Shown: one piece after another, positions 22,620 through 34,329 of the stretch
Layout of the letters: every line of letters begins with the position of its first letter
Position numbering within the stretch: the stretch's first letter is position 1
Source of the DNA: Dillenia suffruticosa
Lineage: Eukaryota > Streptophyta > Magnoliopsida > Dilleniales > Dilleniaceae
Direction of reading: 5' to 3'
Length of the DNA: 64,000 bases
NCBI GenBank assembly: GCA_033439265.1
Contig: JAVTVX010000012.1
Coordinates: forward strand, 13,055,501 to 13,119,500
Notes under the pieces: model-generated
What the model was told of the DNA's origin: nothing
Databases searched by the model: none
Seen by the model: only the letters and a program-made list of their open reading frames with translations
Program-made: the position numbers and the translations under genes

Positions 22620-25532
22620 TGAATCTTGTTTCAGAATTGTTTGAAATCAAGGGAACTCCTGGAAAGTTAATCTAGTGATTGATAGTGGCTGTTCAAGACA
22701 TATGACTAGATATGTCTCTAAATTCTCATCACTCGAAAAGAAAAAGGGTGGAAAAGTGGCTTTTGGTGACAACTTCTAAGGGAAAGTCATTGGGATAGGC
22801 AACATTGCATGTGAGTCCACTAACTCTCAAATTCAAAATGTTCTTCTTATTTACGGTCTTAAATTCAGTTCGTTAAGTATTAGTAAATTGTGTGATAAAG
22901 GTTATAACATTATATTTGACTCTGATGTTTGCTCTATCAATGATAAAACTTCTGGTAGTATTAAATTTATTGGTTTTAGAAGAGGAAATATCTATGTGAC
23001 TGATTTGGAGCAATTAGAAACTCAAAATGAGTCTTGCCTAATTGCATTAAGGAAGAACAATTCATGACTATGACACAGAAGATTAGGACATGCAAATGTG
23101 GACATATTATCAAAGTTAGTTAGGAAAGATATTGTGAAAGGTCTACCTAAATTAAAATACGAAAAAGATAAATTGTCTGATGTATGCATAAAAGGAAAAC
23201 AAACCAAAACTTCCTTTAAGTCAAAAAATCGTGTATCCACTTGCAGTCTTCTGGAACTTTACACATAGAATTATTCAAACTAACTAGAACTCAAAGTTTA
23301 GGAGAAAAAGATTATGGATTTGTAATCTCGATTATTACTCTAAATACATATGGGTGCTATTCCTAGTAAAAAAGGAGGAAGCCAGTGAGATTTTCATTAA
23401 GTTGTACAAGAAAATTCAAAACAAAAAGGGAATTTCAATTAAAAGTATCAAAAGTGATCACGGTAAAAAATTTGAAAATAAAACCATAGAAGAATTCTTT
23501 GGCAATTAAGATATTGATTACAATTTCTCAACCCCTAGGACATCTCAACAGAATGGGATAGTAAAAATGAAAAACAGAATATTACAAGAAATGGCTAAAA
23601 CTATACTATGTGAGTACGATTTACCAAAATTCTTCTAGGCAAAAATAGTGAATACTATTTACTACATCCTAAATAGGGCACTAATTAAACCTATTTTAAA
23701 GAAAACTTCCTACGAACTCTACAGAGGAAGGAAACCCAATACAGCCTATTTTAGAATCTTCAGACGCAAATGTTATGTTCTAAATAATGGAAAAAAGGTT
23801 GTAGAAAATTTTGATGCTAACAGTGATAAAGGAATATTTTTAGGATATTCAATAGTAAGTAAGTCATATAAAGTCTATAACAAAAGAACAATGATAGTAG
23901 AGAAATCAATACATATAGAATTTGACGAAAAAAATAACACTGACCAAAGAAAATTAGATGATGAAGACTTAACAGAAAAACTTAATGAATTAGAACTCAT
24001 AGAGAATTCAGGTTCTCAAAAAGAAAAAATCAATGAAGTCACTGAACAATAAGAAAAAGATGAAGTTCAACAAGAGTAAAAAATTAAATATCGTCAAATT
24101 AAACAAGATGTCAACAAAGAAAACATAATAGGTAATGTAAATTCTGGTATTATAACCAGATCAACCCTACAAAATCAATGTGAATATGTAGCGTTCATCT
24201 CTCAGAAAGAACCTAAGAATGTAGAGGAAGTATTAGGAGATAAAAATTGGATAATGTCTACGCAAGATGAACTGAGTCAATTTGAAAAAAAACAAAATAT
24301 GGAATCTTGTTCCTAGACCAAAGGATCAATCCGTAATTTGAACAAAATTGGTCTTCAGAAATAAACTTAATGAATATGAAACAATCATAAGAAACAATGC
24401 AAGATTAGTGGCCAAAAGATATAGCCATGAGAAGGGAATTGACTATGATGAAACATATACTCTAATAGCTAGATTAGAAACTATTAGAATGCTTCTAGCC
24501 TTCTCTTATTATATGAACTTCAAGCTGTATCAATTATATGTTAAAAGTGACTTTCTAAATGATTATTTAAATGAAACTGTATATATAGAACAACTCCCTA
24601 GTTTTAAAGATTCAAAATATCCAGAACATATTTTTAAACTGACCAAAACCTTGTATGGATTGAAACAAGCTCCTAGAGTTTGGTATGAGAGACTTAACAA
24701 CTTCCTAATTGAAAGCAAATTTAAGAAAGAAAATATTGATACAACTCTCTTTATCAAAAGAAAAGAAGAATATACGTAGATGATATAATTTTCAAAGAAA
24801 TTAATGTAAAAATGTGTGAAAATTTTGTAGAAAGAATGGAAGGAGAGTTTTAAATGAGTATGATGGGAGAGTTAAGCTATTTCCTAGGATTTCAAATTAA
24901 ACAATCTGAAAATAGAACCTTCATGAATCAATCAAAATATACCAATAATCTAATTAAAAGATTTGAGTTCAGTAAATGCAAAAGAAATACCACACCTATG
25001 AGTACAAACCTATAATTAGATAAAGATGAAAATGACAAGTTAGTATACCAAAAATTCTATAGAAATATGATTGGATCATTTTTGTATCTCACTGTTTTGA
25101 GACTAGACATACAATTCAATGTATGTCTTTGTACAAAATTCCAATCAGATCCAAAGGAATCTCATTTGGTAGCAGTTAAAAGAATTTTTAGTTATCTTAA
25201 AGATACCATACATCTATGCCTTTGGTATGATAGAAATTCAACCTTTCAATTCAATGGATTCTCTGATGTAGACTTTGCAGGATGCAAACTAGATAGAAAA
25301 AGTACCAACGGTACTTGTCAATTCTTTGAAAGTATGTTGGTATCATGGTATTTGAAGAAACAAAGTAGTATAGCATTGTCAATAATCAAAACTGAGTATG
25401 TCTCTACTGAACAACGTGTTGCATAAATTTTGTGGATTAATATTAAATAAAATATTATGGTATAAATTTTGATTGCGATCTTATAAAATGTGATAACACA
25501 AGTGCCATAAATTTAACTAAAAATACAGTACA
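22620..25532 (+). pseudogene. Decayed Copia pol of element A, 5' part
   Basis: Order: protease LVIDSGCSRHMT (about 22680; DSG active site), GAG-pre-integrase HRRLGHANVDILSKL (about 23075), integrase with STPRTSQQNGxV-like TSQQNGIVKMKN (about 23540), integrase C-terminus with GRKPNTAYFRIFRRKCYV and SDKGIFLGYS (23720-23850), RT with YDETYTLIARLETIRMLLA, KSDFLNDYLNETVYIEQ, LYGLKQAPRVWYERL (24440-24700), a lost YVDD region, then RNase H with GFSDVDFAGCKLDRKST (about 25255) and CDNTSAINLTKNTVH ending at 25532. There element B interrupts; the last 60 residues follow at 34143. Stops in all domains make it inactive. Confidence 0.8.
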
Positions 25533-25546
25533 TGTAACATCGAAAT

Positions 25547-25577
<31 letters not shown>

Positions 25578-25598
25578 TTTGAAAAAAAAAAAGGGAAA

Positions 25599-25656
25599 GC
25601 CAAAACGCAGCGTTTTGGCCCTCCCCAAATCGAATTAGGGCTAAAGCCCTAATTCG
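25599..25656 (+). promoter_or_regulatory. Two adjacent perfect inverted repeats near the start of LTR B
   Basis: GCCAAAACG-CAG-CGTTTTGGC (9-bp arms, 25599-25619) and CGAATTAGGGCT-AA-AGCCCTAATTCG (12-bp arms, 25631-25656), 11 bp apart, 25-80 bp downstream of the TA-rich tract. The 3' LTR keeps both (30991-31011 and 31023-31048, the second with one change). Confidence 0.7.
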
Positions 25657-27520
25657 CCCCTTCGTCTTCCTCTCACTCTCTCTCTCTCTCTCTCTCTCTC
25701 CTCTGCGGCGATTCCCCATCCATACCACCGCGCTTCTCCTCTCGTGCCCTCGCTGCCGTGGGTTCTTCTCGGCTCCTCCTTCTTCTTCTCCTTCTTCTTC
25801 TTCTTCTTCTTCTTCTTCTTTTTCTGCTTCTTCTTCTTTCTCCCGCGGCTCATTTCGTTGCGATCTCTCATCACGATCTCCGCTGCGAGCAAAGCCTGCA
25901 AAGAAATCACGCCACCACCGCCCTTCCATCCGCGAACATCCACCATTGCAGTGATCTTCTACCTATGGCTCACTCTCCCTTCTGTAGTCGCGATCGTTCG
26001 TGATCTCATCTCCTTCGCAAGCTCCGCCGCGCGCCGCCACCGCGCGGATCTCGCTTCTGTCCGCGAATAGCCGCCACAAGCAGCAACCCCCTCCTTCGGC
26101 CACCATCACGCGAGCTTGAGCACTCCACAGCGTGATTCCTCCGCGCGAGCCCGATCCCGTCACAGCGCGCGATTGTTGCCTCCTCATGCGATCGAGCCAC
26201 CGAGTGTGCCCTCCAGCTCCAGCGCGCTACATTGCAAGCCCGAGCGCTTGGCCGAGCACACGAGCGCGAGCGCTCTAGCCCTGTGCACGAACATGCCCCC
26301 AGCAAGCACGCGCCCTGCTCACGCACGCCCTGCTCGCGCCCCTGCCACGCACGCCTTGCTCGCGCCCCTGCCACGCACCCCTGCAGCACGCTTTTGCTCA
26401 CAGAGCGCCTTAGCCCCTGCTCGTGTGCGAGCCAGCACCTGCGCGCGCGCCAGTGCCTGTGCACGCACTATAGCCGCAGGCCCACCAGCCCACAGGCCTG
26501 CCGGGCCACTAGCCACTGGCCCGCAGACCAGCGAGCCCGTTAGCCGAAGCCCACTGTAGCCCACGAGCCCGTGACGACCCGCGACGGCCTGCGACGGCCC
26601 GTGAGCTCGTGACAGCCCATGAACCTCCACGCAGGTAAATGACTTAGGGTTTTGCTTCTGATCTAAGTGTTTAGATCTAACAAATAAATCTTGTTTTGAT
26701 AGGAAACACTACAGACCTTGGAGTGACCGAAGTGACATTCGGACGAGACTCTGCGTTTCGAGAGAACCCTAGGTGAGGAGATTTCGGCTCTAACTGATAC
26801 ATTGAATGAATCTAGGATTAAATCTAAGATGAAAGGTTCTGTATATGTTTAGAGTGTAAGTAGCATGCGAATAGAATACAATTTCTGAAATGATTATATG
26901 TGACTTTGAAGGTTAAGTATAGAATGTTACAGAAACTAGATGATCTGATACGAAAGAACATATTATAGAATCATAAAATCATGTCGAGTTAATTCGAATA
27001 GTTTCCCTTATAGTTAAACTTTGAAATATGCATGAAAGTATCCGGGTTATAGAGTTGGAATGAAATGAGCCGTAAAGTGGAGGATATTGTACATTTCATG
27101 TCTTTCGGATAAACCCTAAAGATGCTTGAGAAATTGATATTCAATCTTGATGATCTGATTAGGTTGATCTTTTTGGAGACTCGAGAAATCAGATTTGATT
27201 GGTTTTGAAAATAGGGAGTGACCACCCTCCCTAGAACTGTGAGTAGGACTTTGACATTCGCTATTGATTGAAAACCATGTTTCAAAAAAAAAATAATACT
27301 TTTTAAATGATATGTTTCTGCAAATGTATGATTGTTAGAACTTTCGAATATTTTATGAAATGTTTTGTGACCTTTGGAGTGTTTTAATTGCTGATTTTAT
27401 TGATATGCATCCATGAGTTTTGATAACTGAATATTGTGCCACATTTTCGACATATTGACATGTTTTAATGCTTCCACTGCATTGGCATAGGGTTTGAAAT
27501 GGATTTACTTATATATTTGG

Positions 27521-27634
27521 GCTGTATGCCCGGCCGACGTTATGATATGATGCATGGTGCTATATGTCCGGCCGACATGGTGATGGGATGCATGGGGCTA
27601 CGTGCCCGGCCGATATGATATTGTGATCCGTAAC
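27521..27634 (+). repeat. 38-bp tandem repeat, three copies, in LTR B
   Basis: GCTGTATGCCCGGCCGAC, GCTATATGTCCGGCCGAC and GCTACGTGCCCGGCCGAT start at 27521, 27559 and 27597; the 3' LTR has the same array near 32920. Confidence 0.75.
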
Positions 27635-28135
27635 TACGAAGGATATCTGGTAGAGGCACCCCTTGTGTCTGGATACGCTTCGGCCGGAGGTATCCGCCAG
27701 ATCGTCATGTGTATGGGTGTCCCAAGTTAACCCTCATCGGAGAGGACATTGAGTACGGCTCCGTCTAGCACCAGGCGGGGGCACCATACACGGCCGACTA
27801 GTTATATGTACATTATTATTATTTACAGGCTAGTTGGGGTAGTCTGTGGCCAACATTGGGACAGAGAACCATTATTTAATACTTACATTTGGAAAAACCC
27901 CCAATGCGTCGTCCTTGGTCGAGGTAGACCATTGTCGGGAATATTTCATTGGTCGGTTCTTCATGACATTGATGTAAATATTGGATGTATATCTTGTTTT
28001 CTGATGTGTGCGTATGATATATGATTTTGAAATAACATGATCGATTTGCACACTGTGGATATTTTCTTATTTTATGCTTTAACACTCCAAGTTCACCCTC
28101 GATATTGATAGTATGATGTCAATCCTCTCACTTAC

Positions 28136-28159
28136 TGAATATCCTCTCATAGATATTCA
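28136..28159 (+). promoter_or_regulatory. Conserved LTR hairpin, 5' LTR of element B
   Basis: TGAATATC and GATATTCA pair perfectly over 8 bp with an 8-nt loop. The 3' LTR copy has TGAGTATC/GATACTCA, a compensatory A-T to G-C exchange. The candidate splice acceptor ends 22 nt downstream. Confidence 0.6.
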
Positions 28160-28748
28160 CCCCTCGCTTTCTTTCCCACAGAATTAGTGTTGGATCGAGG
28201 AAATATCACTAGGTTTGGGTATGGATATTTTCCATCTCTTCCACTACGATGATTGGTGATATTATTATGTATTGGAGATTTTAGTTTGACCAGTCTATTT
28301 ATCTAATTTTTTTTGGGATGATTGTATAAATTATGGACATTTATTCGTAAAACCCTCGTATTGATTTATTTCATTGTATTGAGACATTTGTAAATATCTA
28401 AAAATAACTTGGGAATTTATTTTATATATGTGTAGAATTTAAGTCCGCTCGGTGTGGTGACTGCTCATACTCTAGTTGGGCATGACAGTAGAGGTCTGTT
28501 GCTAGGACTGTTAGAAACTTTATAGTCTTGCGTTGTTCTGGATGTTGGCTGTGGTATTTGTTGATTTTAGAGAGGACGGGATGGCCAATTGTTTATTTTT
28601 ACAGGATGAATGTGATATACAGGTAAAATTGTACATGGGAAACCTCCGATTTATAGGGAGATTCTGCCCGATTTTTTATAAAATACAGTCGGCATCCAGG
28701 GACAACGGGCGGCTGTTCACGATCCCGGTTCGGGGCGTAACAGTTCGG

Positions 28749-28764
28749 TTGGTATCAAAGCTCT
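28749..28764 (+). promoter_or_regulatory. Primer binding site of element B
   Basis: TTGGTATCAAAGCTC, seven bases after the LTR, matches the Met-tRNA complement TGGTATCAGAGC with one change. Confidence 0.75.
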
Positions 28765-29075
28765 TGGTTTAGAGCTATGTTTTATAAAATGATTTGAAAA
28801 CATTCCCAAGTAACTAGATTTTAAAAGTCCTCAATGCATTTGAGAGTTTCACACAGTCATTTAAAGTCTCATACATGGTTTTCGGCATATGAGTTATTCA
28901 TTTAGGGGTTTAGATATGTTTCGTATCTAACCTAATATGTCATTTTTTTTTATTTAATTCTTAGACCCAAGATTTCATTAATTTTAGGAGGTTAGTTGCT
29001 ATGTAACTAACCCTGATTCTTAAATCTCGACAAGCTATAACATTATATCTAATGATATTTTTTCCTTATAGAGTT

Positions 29076-30549
29076 ATGCCGCCTAGATGCGGTAGACGAG
29101 CAGGACGTGGAGCTAGACCCGCGCTACCCGTGACCCCTCACGTGCCTGTCCCTCCGAGGGAGCCTGAGACCCTTGGAGTGCCTGTGGCTGCTTTCTCTAC
29201 ACGGGCGCCCCCTGCAGCGCCTACTTGGCCGGCTGTTCCTACGGAGGTTCCACCACCGTCCCTTGAGGCGTTTAGGCAGGTGTACGAGTGGTACACCTCC
29301 CACGAGATTCAGATGCCACCCCCACCACCACCACCACCACCACCGACGGCTGCGCCGACTTCTACAGCCGTACCACCTTCTGTTGTACCAGATTAGCCAC
29401 CAGTTGCTGATCCTTCTACTGTGTTAGGACCTAGTGACACTACCTCCTCCACCTTGAGGTGTATTCACGAGCTCACCCAGCTGGTGAAGGAGGCGAGGCA
29501 GTTAGGTTGCACGGAGTTCGTGGAGATGGGTGATTCCATGGCAGCAAAGTATTGGATCAACCGCACCCACAAAATTTTGACTGATTTGGGGTTGAGCGAG
29601 GACTACCAGCTTCGGATAGTAGAGAGACTTTTAGATGGTGACGCCCTCACTTGGTGGGAGGCGATTTGTGACGATGCTACCGAGCCGCTGCGATGGGAGG
29701 ACTTCCTATGGGAGTTAGATCGCAAGTACTTCTTTGAGTTCCAATAGGACCGCAAGAGGGCAGAGTTTCTGCACTTGCGGCAGGGAGCCAGGACAGTGAC
29801 AAAGTATGAGATGGAGTTGAGGCAACTAGCTGCTTTTGTTCCAGACTTAGCGACGCCGACGCAGCTACGGTTCAAGTTTGAGGACGGCCTCAACTTGAAC
29901 ATCAAGAGGTACATGACAGTGACCCCTAGTTTCTCCTTTGCGGAGATTGTGGACTCAGCACTTAGGACGGAGGAGATCGTCCGTGCTGAGGGCAGACAGT
30001 GGGAGAACAGGGAACAAAAGAAGAGATCAGGGGCTTCTTCGAGCTAGGGCTTCTTCGAGCCATGGCTCGAAGAAGGGTAGGACTTCAGGGTACCAGGGAG
30101 GCTCCTCTCAGTTGAGACAGGCACTTACTGGGCAGGAATCATAATCCTAGGAGTACAGGGCACTGGCCCCTAGTGCCACTACTCAGACTTCAGATCAATG
30201 GCACCCCTTTTGTCATCGATATGGTAGACACCACCCTTTTGTAGAGTGTAGGATGCCCATTACATGCTTCGGTGTGGGAAGCAAGGGCATATCAGGAGCG
30301 CCTGCCCTAAGTTGGGATTTGGAGGTCACATAGCTATTGGACACTTGAGTCTTCCCCAGGGAGGACAACAGGGAGCGCTTGCGCACTCGAGTCACACCGC
30401 TCCTCGGACGGTAGCCGGGAGCAACACGGTGCCAGGACCATCACGACAGCAGTAGAGAACACAGGCTCGTGTATATACGATGATGCAGGAGGATGCTGAG
30501 GTGAGTCCTGACGAGATTTTTGGTGTTCCTCCCACTGATCCCCATGTTT
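29076..30549 (+). pseudogene. Decayed gag of element B
   Basis: ATG at 29076 (MPPRCGRRAGRG) follows an acceptor-like TTTTCCTTATAG. A Pro-rich N-terminus, including a polyproline run from a CCA repeat near 29330, precedes the retrotransposon-gag domain (WINRTHKILTDLGLSEDYQL, DALTWWEAICDDA, FLHLRQGARTVTKYEMELRQ, RFKFEDGLNLNIKRYM) and a decayed zinc knuckle at about 30260-30310 (ITCFGVGSKG; better in another frame as RCGKQGHIRSACP). Stops are mostly TAG at former CAG/Gln codons (29394, 29745, 30043, 30453), as from C-to-T decay of methylated sites. The frame closes at 30549 inside the intron-like segment. Confidence 0.75.
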
Positions 30550-30720
30550 AGAGATGTCCATGTACTTTTTTTTGAGAACCATCACTAGTTAAAGCCGTAG
30601 ATGCTTAGCTATGTTGGTTTGTACATACATTTTGGTATATATATATATATATATATATCTATGTGAGCATATATTTTCCTCCATATTTATCAACTAATCT
30701 TTTATTTTCTCACATTGGAG
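30523..30720 (+). promoter_or_regulatory. Intron-like segment between gag and protease (element B)
   Basis: Donor TTTTTG|GTGTTC at 30523 and an AG at 30719-30720 give 198 bp whose removal joins gag to the protease frame (...EIFVMKIWK...). It includes a (TA)n run. It corresponds to the 193-bp segment of element C; at the position equivalent to C's acceptor, B has TTG instead of TAG, so use of the AG three bases on is inferred. Confidence 0.5.
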
Positions 30721-30875
30721 TTATGAAAATATGGAAAGTTGACACTCGTGTCCTTATCGACACCGGGTCAAACCATTCGTATGTGAGAGTGTCTTTTGCC
30801 CACAGATTTAGTAAGCCTCTGTTGCCACTTGATGAGGAGATAATACCCCCACTTGTGTATTGGATAGTTTTCTTT
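30721..30875 (+). pseudogene. Protease fragment of element B
   Basis: KVDTRVLIDTGSNHSYVRVSF has the DTG active site of a retroviral-type aspartic protease. The frame ends at about 30876, followed at once by TTTCGAGAACAAAAC, which in C and D marks the end of pol before the polypurine tract. About 3 kb of pol is missing. Confidence 0.75.
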
Positions 30876-30915
30876 TAGTTTCGAGAACAAAACTTGTTTT
30901 TAAGGGGTTAGAAAA

Positions 30916-33900
30916 TGTAACACCGAAATTTTATATATATATATATATATATATATTTATTCTTGGAAAAAAAAAGAAAAAAAAGGGAGAGCCAAAACGC
31001 AGCGTTTTGGCCCTCCCCAAATCGAATTAGGGCTAAATCCCTAATTCGCCCCTTCGTCTTCCTCTCTCTCTCTCCCTCTCTCCCTCTCTCTTTCTCTCTC
31101 CTCTGCGGCGATTCCCCTTCCGTACAGCCGCGCTTCTCCTCCCGTGCCCTCGCCGCCGTGGGTTCTTCCCGACTCCTCCTTCTCCTTCTCCTTCTTCTTC
31201 TTCTTCTTCTTCTTCTTCTTCTTCTTCTTCTTTTTCTTCTTCTTCTTCTTTCTCCTGTGGCTCATTTCCTCACAATTTCTCATCGCGATCTCCGCCGCGA
31301 GCAAAGCTTGCAAAGAAATCATGCCACCACCGTACTTCCATCCGCGAACATCTGCCATTGCAGTGATCTTCTTCCCTCGGCTCACTTTCCCTTCTGCAGT
31401 CGCGATCGTTCATGATCTCATCTCCTTCGCAAGCTCCGCCGCGCATCGCCACCGCACGCGATCTTGCTTCCGTCCGCGAACAGCCGCCACCAGCAGCGAC
31501 CCCCTCCTTCTGCCACCATCGCGCGAGCTTTAGTGCTCCACAGCGCGATTCCTCCACGTGAGCCCGATCGCGCCACAGAGTGCGAATGCTGCCTCCTCGC
31601 GTGATCGAGCCACCGAGTACGCCCTCCAGCTCCAGCGCGCTATGTTGCAAGCCCTAGCGCTCGGCCGAGCACACGACCGCGAGCGCTCTAGCCCTATGCG
31701 CGAACGTGCCCCCAACAAGCGCGCGCCCTGCTCACGCACGCCCAGCTCGCGCCCTTGCCGCACACCCCTGCAGCATGCTTTTGCTCACAGAGCGCCTTAG
31801 CCACTGCTCGTGTGTAAGCTAGTGCTTGCGCGTACGCTAGTGCCTGCGCACGCATTAGAGCAGCAGGCCCACCAACCTGCAGGCCTGCCGGCCTGCTAGC
31901 CACTAGCCCGCCGGCCCACTAACCACTGGCCCACAGACCAGTGAGCCCGTTAACCGAAGCCCACTGTAGCCCATGAGCGCGCGATGGCCCGCGACGGCTC
32001 GCGACGGCCCGTGAGCCCATGACAGCCCACGAACCTCCACGCAGGTAAATGACTTAGGGTTTTGCTTCTGATCTAAGTGTTTAGATCTAACAAATAAATC
32101 TTGTTTTGATAGGAAACACTACAGACCTTGGAGTGACCGAAGTGACATTCGGACGAGACTCTGCGCTTCGAGAAAACCCTAGGTGAGGAGATTTCGGCTC
32201 TAACTGATACATTGAATGAATCTAGAATTGAATCTAAGATGAAAGGTTCTGTATATGTTTAGAGTGTAAGTAGCATGCGAATAGAATACAATTTCTGAAA
32301 TGATTATATGTGACTTTGAAGGTTAAGTATAGAATGTTACAGAAACTAGATGATCTGATACGAAAGAACATATTATAGAATCATAAAATCATGTCGAGTT
32401 AATTCGAATAGTTTCCCTTATAGTTAAACTTTGAAATATGCATGAAAGTATCCGGGTTGTAGGGTTGGAATGAAATGAGCCGTAAAGTGGAGGATATTGT
32501 ACATTTCATGTCTTTCGGATAAACCCTAAAGATGCTTGAGAAATTGATATTCAATCTTGATGATCTGATTAGGTTGATCTTTTTGGAGACTCGAGAAATC
32601 AGATTTGATTGGTTTTGAAAATAGGGAGTGACCACCCTCCCTAGAACTGTGAGTGAGATTTTAACATTCGCTATTGATTGAAAACCTTGTTTCAAAAAAA
32701 AATAATACTTTTTAAATGACATGTTTCTGCAAATGTATGATTGTTAGAACTTTCGAATATTTTGTGAAATGTTTTGTGACCATTGGAGTGTCTTAATTGC
32801 TGATTTTATTGATATGCATCCATGAGTTTTGATAACTGAATATTGTGCCACATTTTTGACATATTGACATGCCACTGCATTGGCACATGGTTTGAAATGG
32901 ATTTACTTATATATTTGGACTGTATGTCCGGCCGACGTTATAATATGATGCATGGGGCTATATGCCCGACTGACATGGTGATGGGATGCATGGGGCTACG
33001 TGCCCAGCCGATATGATATTGTGATCCGTAGCTACGAAGGACATCTGATAGTGGCACCCCTTGTGTCCAGATACGTTTCGGCTGGAGGTATCCGCCAGAT
33101 CGTCATGTGTATGGGTGTTCCAAGTTGACCCTCATCGGAGAGGACGTTGAGTACGGCTCTGTCTAGCACCAGGCGGGGGCACCATACACGGCCGAGTAGT
33201 TATATGTATATTATTATTATTTACAGGCTAGTTGGGATAGTCTGTGGCCAACATTGGGGCAGAGAGCCATTATTTAATACTTACATTTGGAAAAACCCCC
33301 AATGTATCGTTCTTGGTCGAGGTAGACCATTGCTGAGAATATTTCATTAGCCGGTTCTTCATGACATTGATGTAAATATTGGATGCATATCTTGCTTTCT
33401 AATATATGCGTATGATATATGATTTTGAAATAGCATGATTGGTTTGCACACTGTAGATATTTTCTTATCTTATGCTTTGACACTCCAAGTTTACCCTCGA
33501 TATTGATAGTATGATGTCAATCCCCTCACTTACTGAGTATCCTCTCATAGATACTCACCCCTCGCTTTCTTTCCCACAGGATTAGTGTTGGATCGAGGAG
33601 ATATCACTGGGATTGGGTATGGATATTTTCCATCTCTTCCTCTACGATGATTGGTGATATTTTTATGTATTGGAAATTTTAGTTTAACCAATCTATTTAT
33701 CTATTTTTTTTTGGATGACTGTATAAAATATGAACATTTATTCGTTAAGCCCTCGTATTGATTTATTTCATTGTCTTGAGACATTTGTAAATATCTAAAA
33801 ATAATTTGAGAATTTATTTTATATATGCGTAGAATTTAAGTCTGCTTGGTGTGACGGCTGCTCATGCTCTAGTTGGGCATGACAATAGAGCTCTGTTGCT

Positions 33901-34137
33901 AGGACTGCTAGAAACTTTATAGCCTTACGTTGTTCTGGATGTTGGCTGTGGTATTTGTTGATTTTGGAGAGGCCGGGATGGCCAATTGTTTATTTTTACT
34001 GGATGAATGTGATACAGGTGAAATTATACATGGAAACCTCCGATTTATGGGGAGGTTTTGCCCGATTTTCTATAAAAATACAGCCAGCATTCAGGGACAA
34101 AGGACGGCTGTTCACAATCCCGGTTCGGGGCGTGACA
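30916..34137 (+). repeat. 3' LTR of element B
   Basis: 3222 bp, starting TGTAACACCG after the purine tract AAGGGGTTAGAAAA (30902-30915). Closely matches the 5' LTR; longest differences are microsatellite lengths (CTT run 31182-31250). Candidate leader intron 32045-33579; hairpin at 33534-33557. Confidence 0.88.
33534..33557 (+). promoter_or_regulatory. Conserved LTR hairpin, 3' LTR of element B
   Basis: TGAGTATC and GATACTCA, 8 bp, loop CTCTCATA; acceptor CCCACAG ends at 33579, 22 nt on. Confidence 0.6.
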
Positions 34138-34329
34138 GTGCATCACTCTCAAACCAAACATATTGAAGTAAGACATCATTTCATCAGAGACCATGTATTG
34201 AAAAATGAAATTATTCTTGAGTATATAAAGATTCAAAAAGAAATTGCTGATATTCTTATTAAGCGATTGGATAAGAATAGATTTTGTGAACTAAGAAGAG
34301 AGTTAGGAATGACTGAGATACGGAAGTAG
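34138..34329 (+). pseudogene. Copia RNase H C-terminus of element A, after element B
   Basis: HHSQTKHIEVRHHFIRDHVL, then IQKEIADILIKRLDKNRFCE and LRRELGM, the standard end of Copia pol. It continues the reading broken at 25532 once the GTACA/GTGCA duplicate is discounted. Frame open from the junction to a stop at 34327-34329. Confidence 0.85.

Larger units (their letters stand above)
26635..28181 (+). promoter_or_regulatory. Candidate leader intron in 5' LTR of element B
   Basis: Donor GCAG|GTAAAT (GT at 26635-26636) at the end of the GC-rich leader and acceptor TTCTTTCCCACAG (AG at 28180-28181), 1547 bp. AT-rich inside and GC-rich outside, as in plant introns. The same layout recurs in every Gypsy LTR of the window. 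Splicing is inferred. Confidence 0.4.
25533..28742 (+). repeat. 5' LTR of element B
   Basis: 3210 bp, TGTAACATCG to GGGGCGTAACA. A (TA)n run at the start supplies TATA-like sequence, then two perfect inverted repeats (25599-25619, 25631-25656), CT and CTT microsatellites (25674-25845), a strongly GC-rich leader to about 26634 ending CAG|GTAAAT, AT-rich sequence with a 38-bp triple repeat, a hairpin at 28136-28159 and a TTCTTTCCCACAG acceptor. Confidence 0.85.
25533..34137 (+). mobile_element. Non-autonomous Gypsy element with gag and protease only (element B)
   Basis: Two 3.2-kb LTRs that look about 95% or more alike flank only 2.17 kb of internal sequence. TG at 25533 and CA at 34137 are flanked by GTACA (25528-25532) and GTGCA (34138-34142). 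It lies in the RNase H codons of element A. Internal order is primer site, gag, intron-like segment, protease start, then directly the end-of-pol/polypurine tract: RT, RNase H, integrase and chromodomain are deleted. It would depend on related elements such as C. Confidence 0.88.

Noticed and set aside
25546..26630. Arg/Ala-rich and poly-Leu/Phe/Lys open frames in LTR of B
   Set aside because: Products of the CTT/CT microsatellites and GC-rich LTR leader; the 3' LTR copy at 30963-31903 is frameshifted relative to them.
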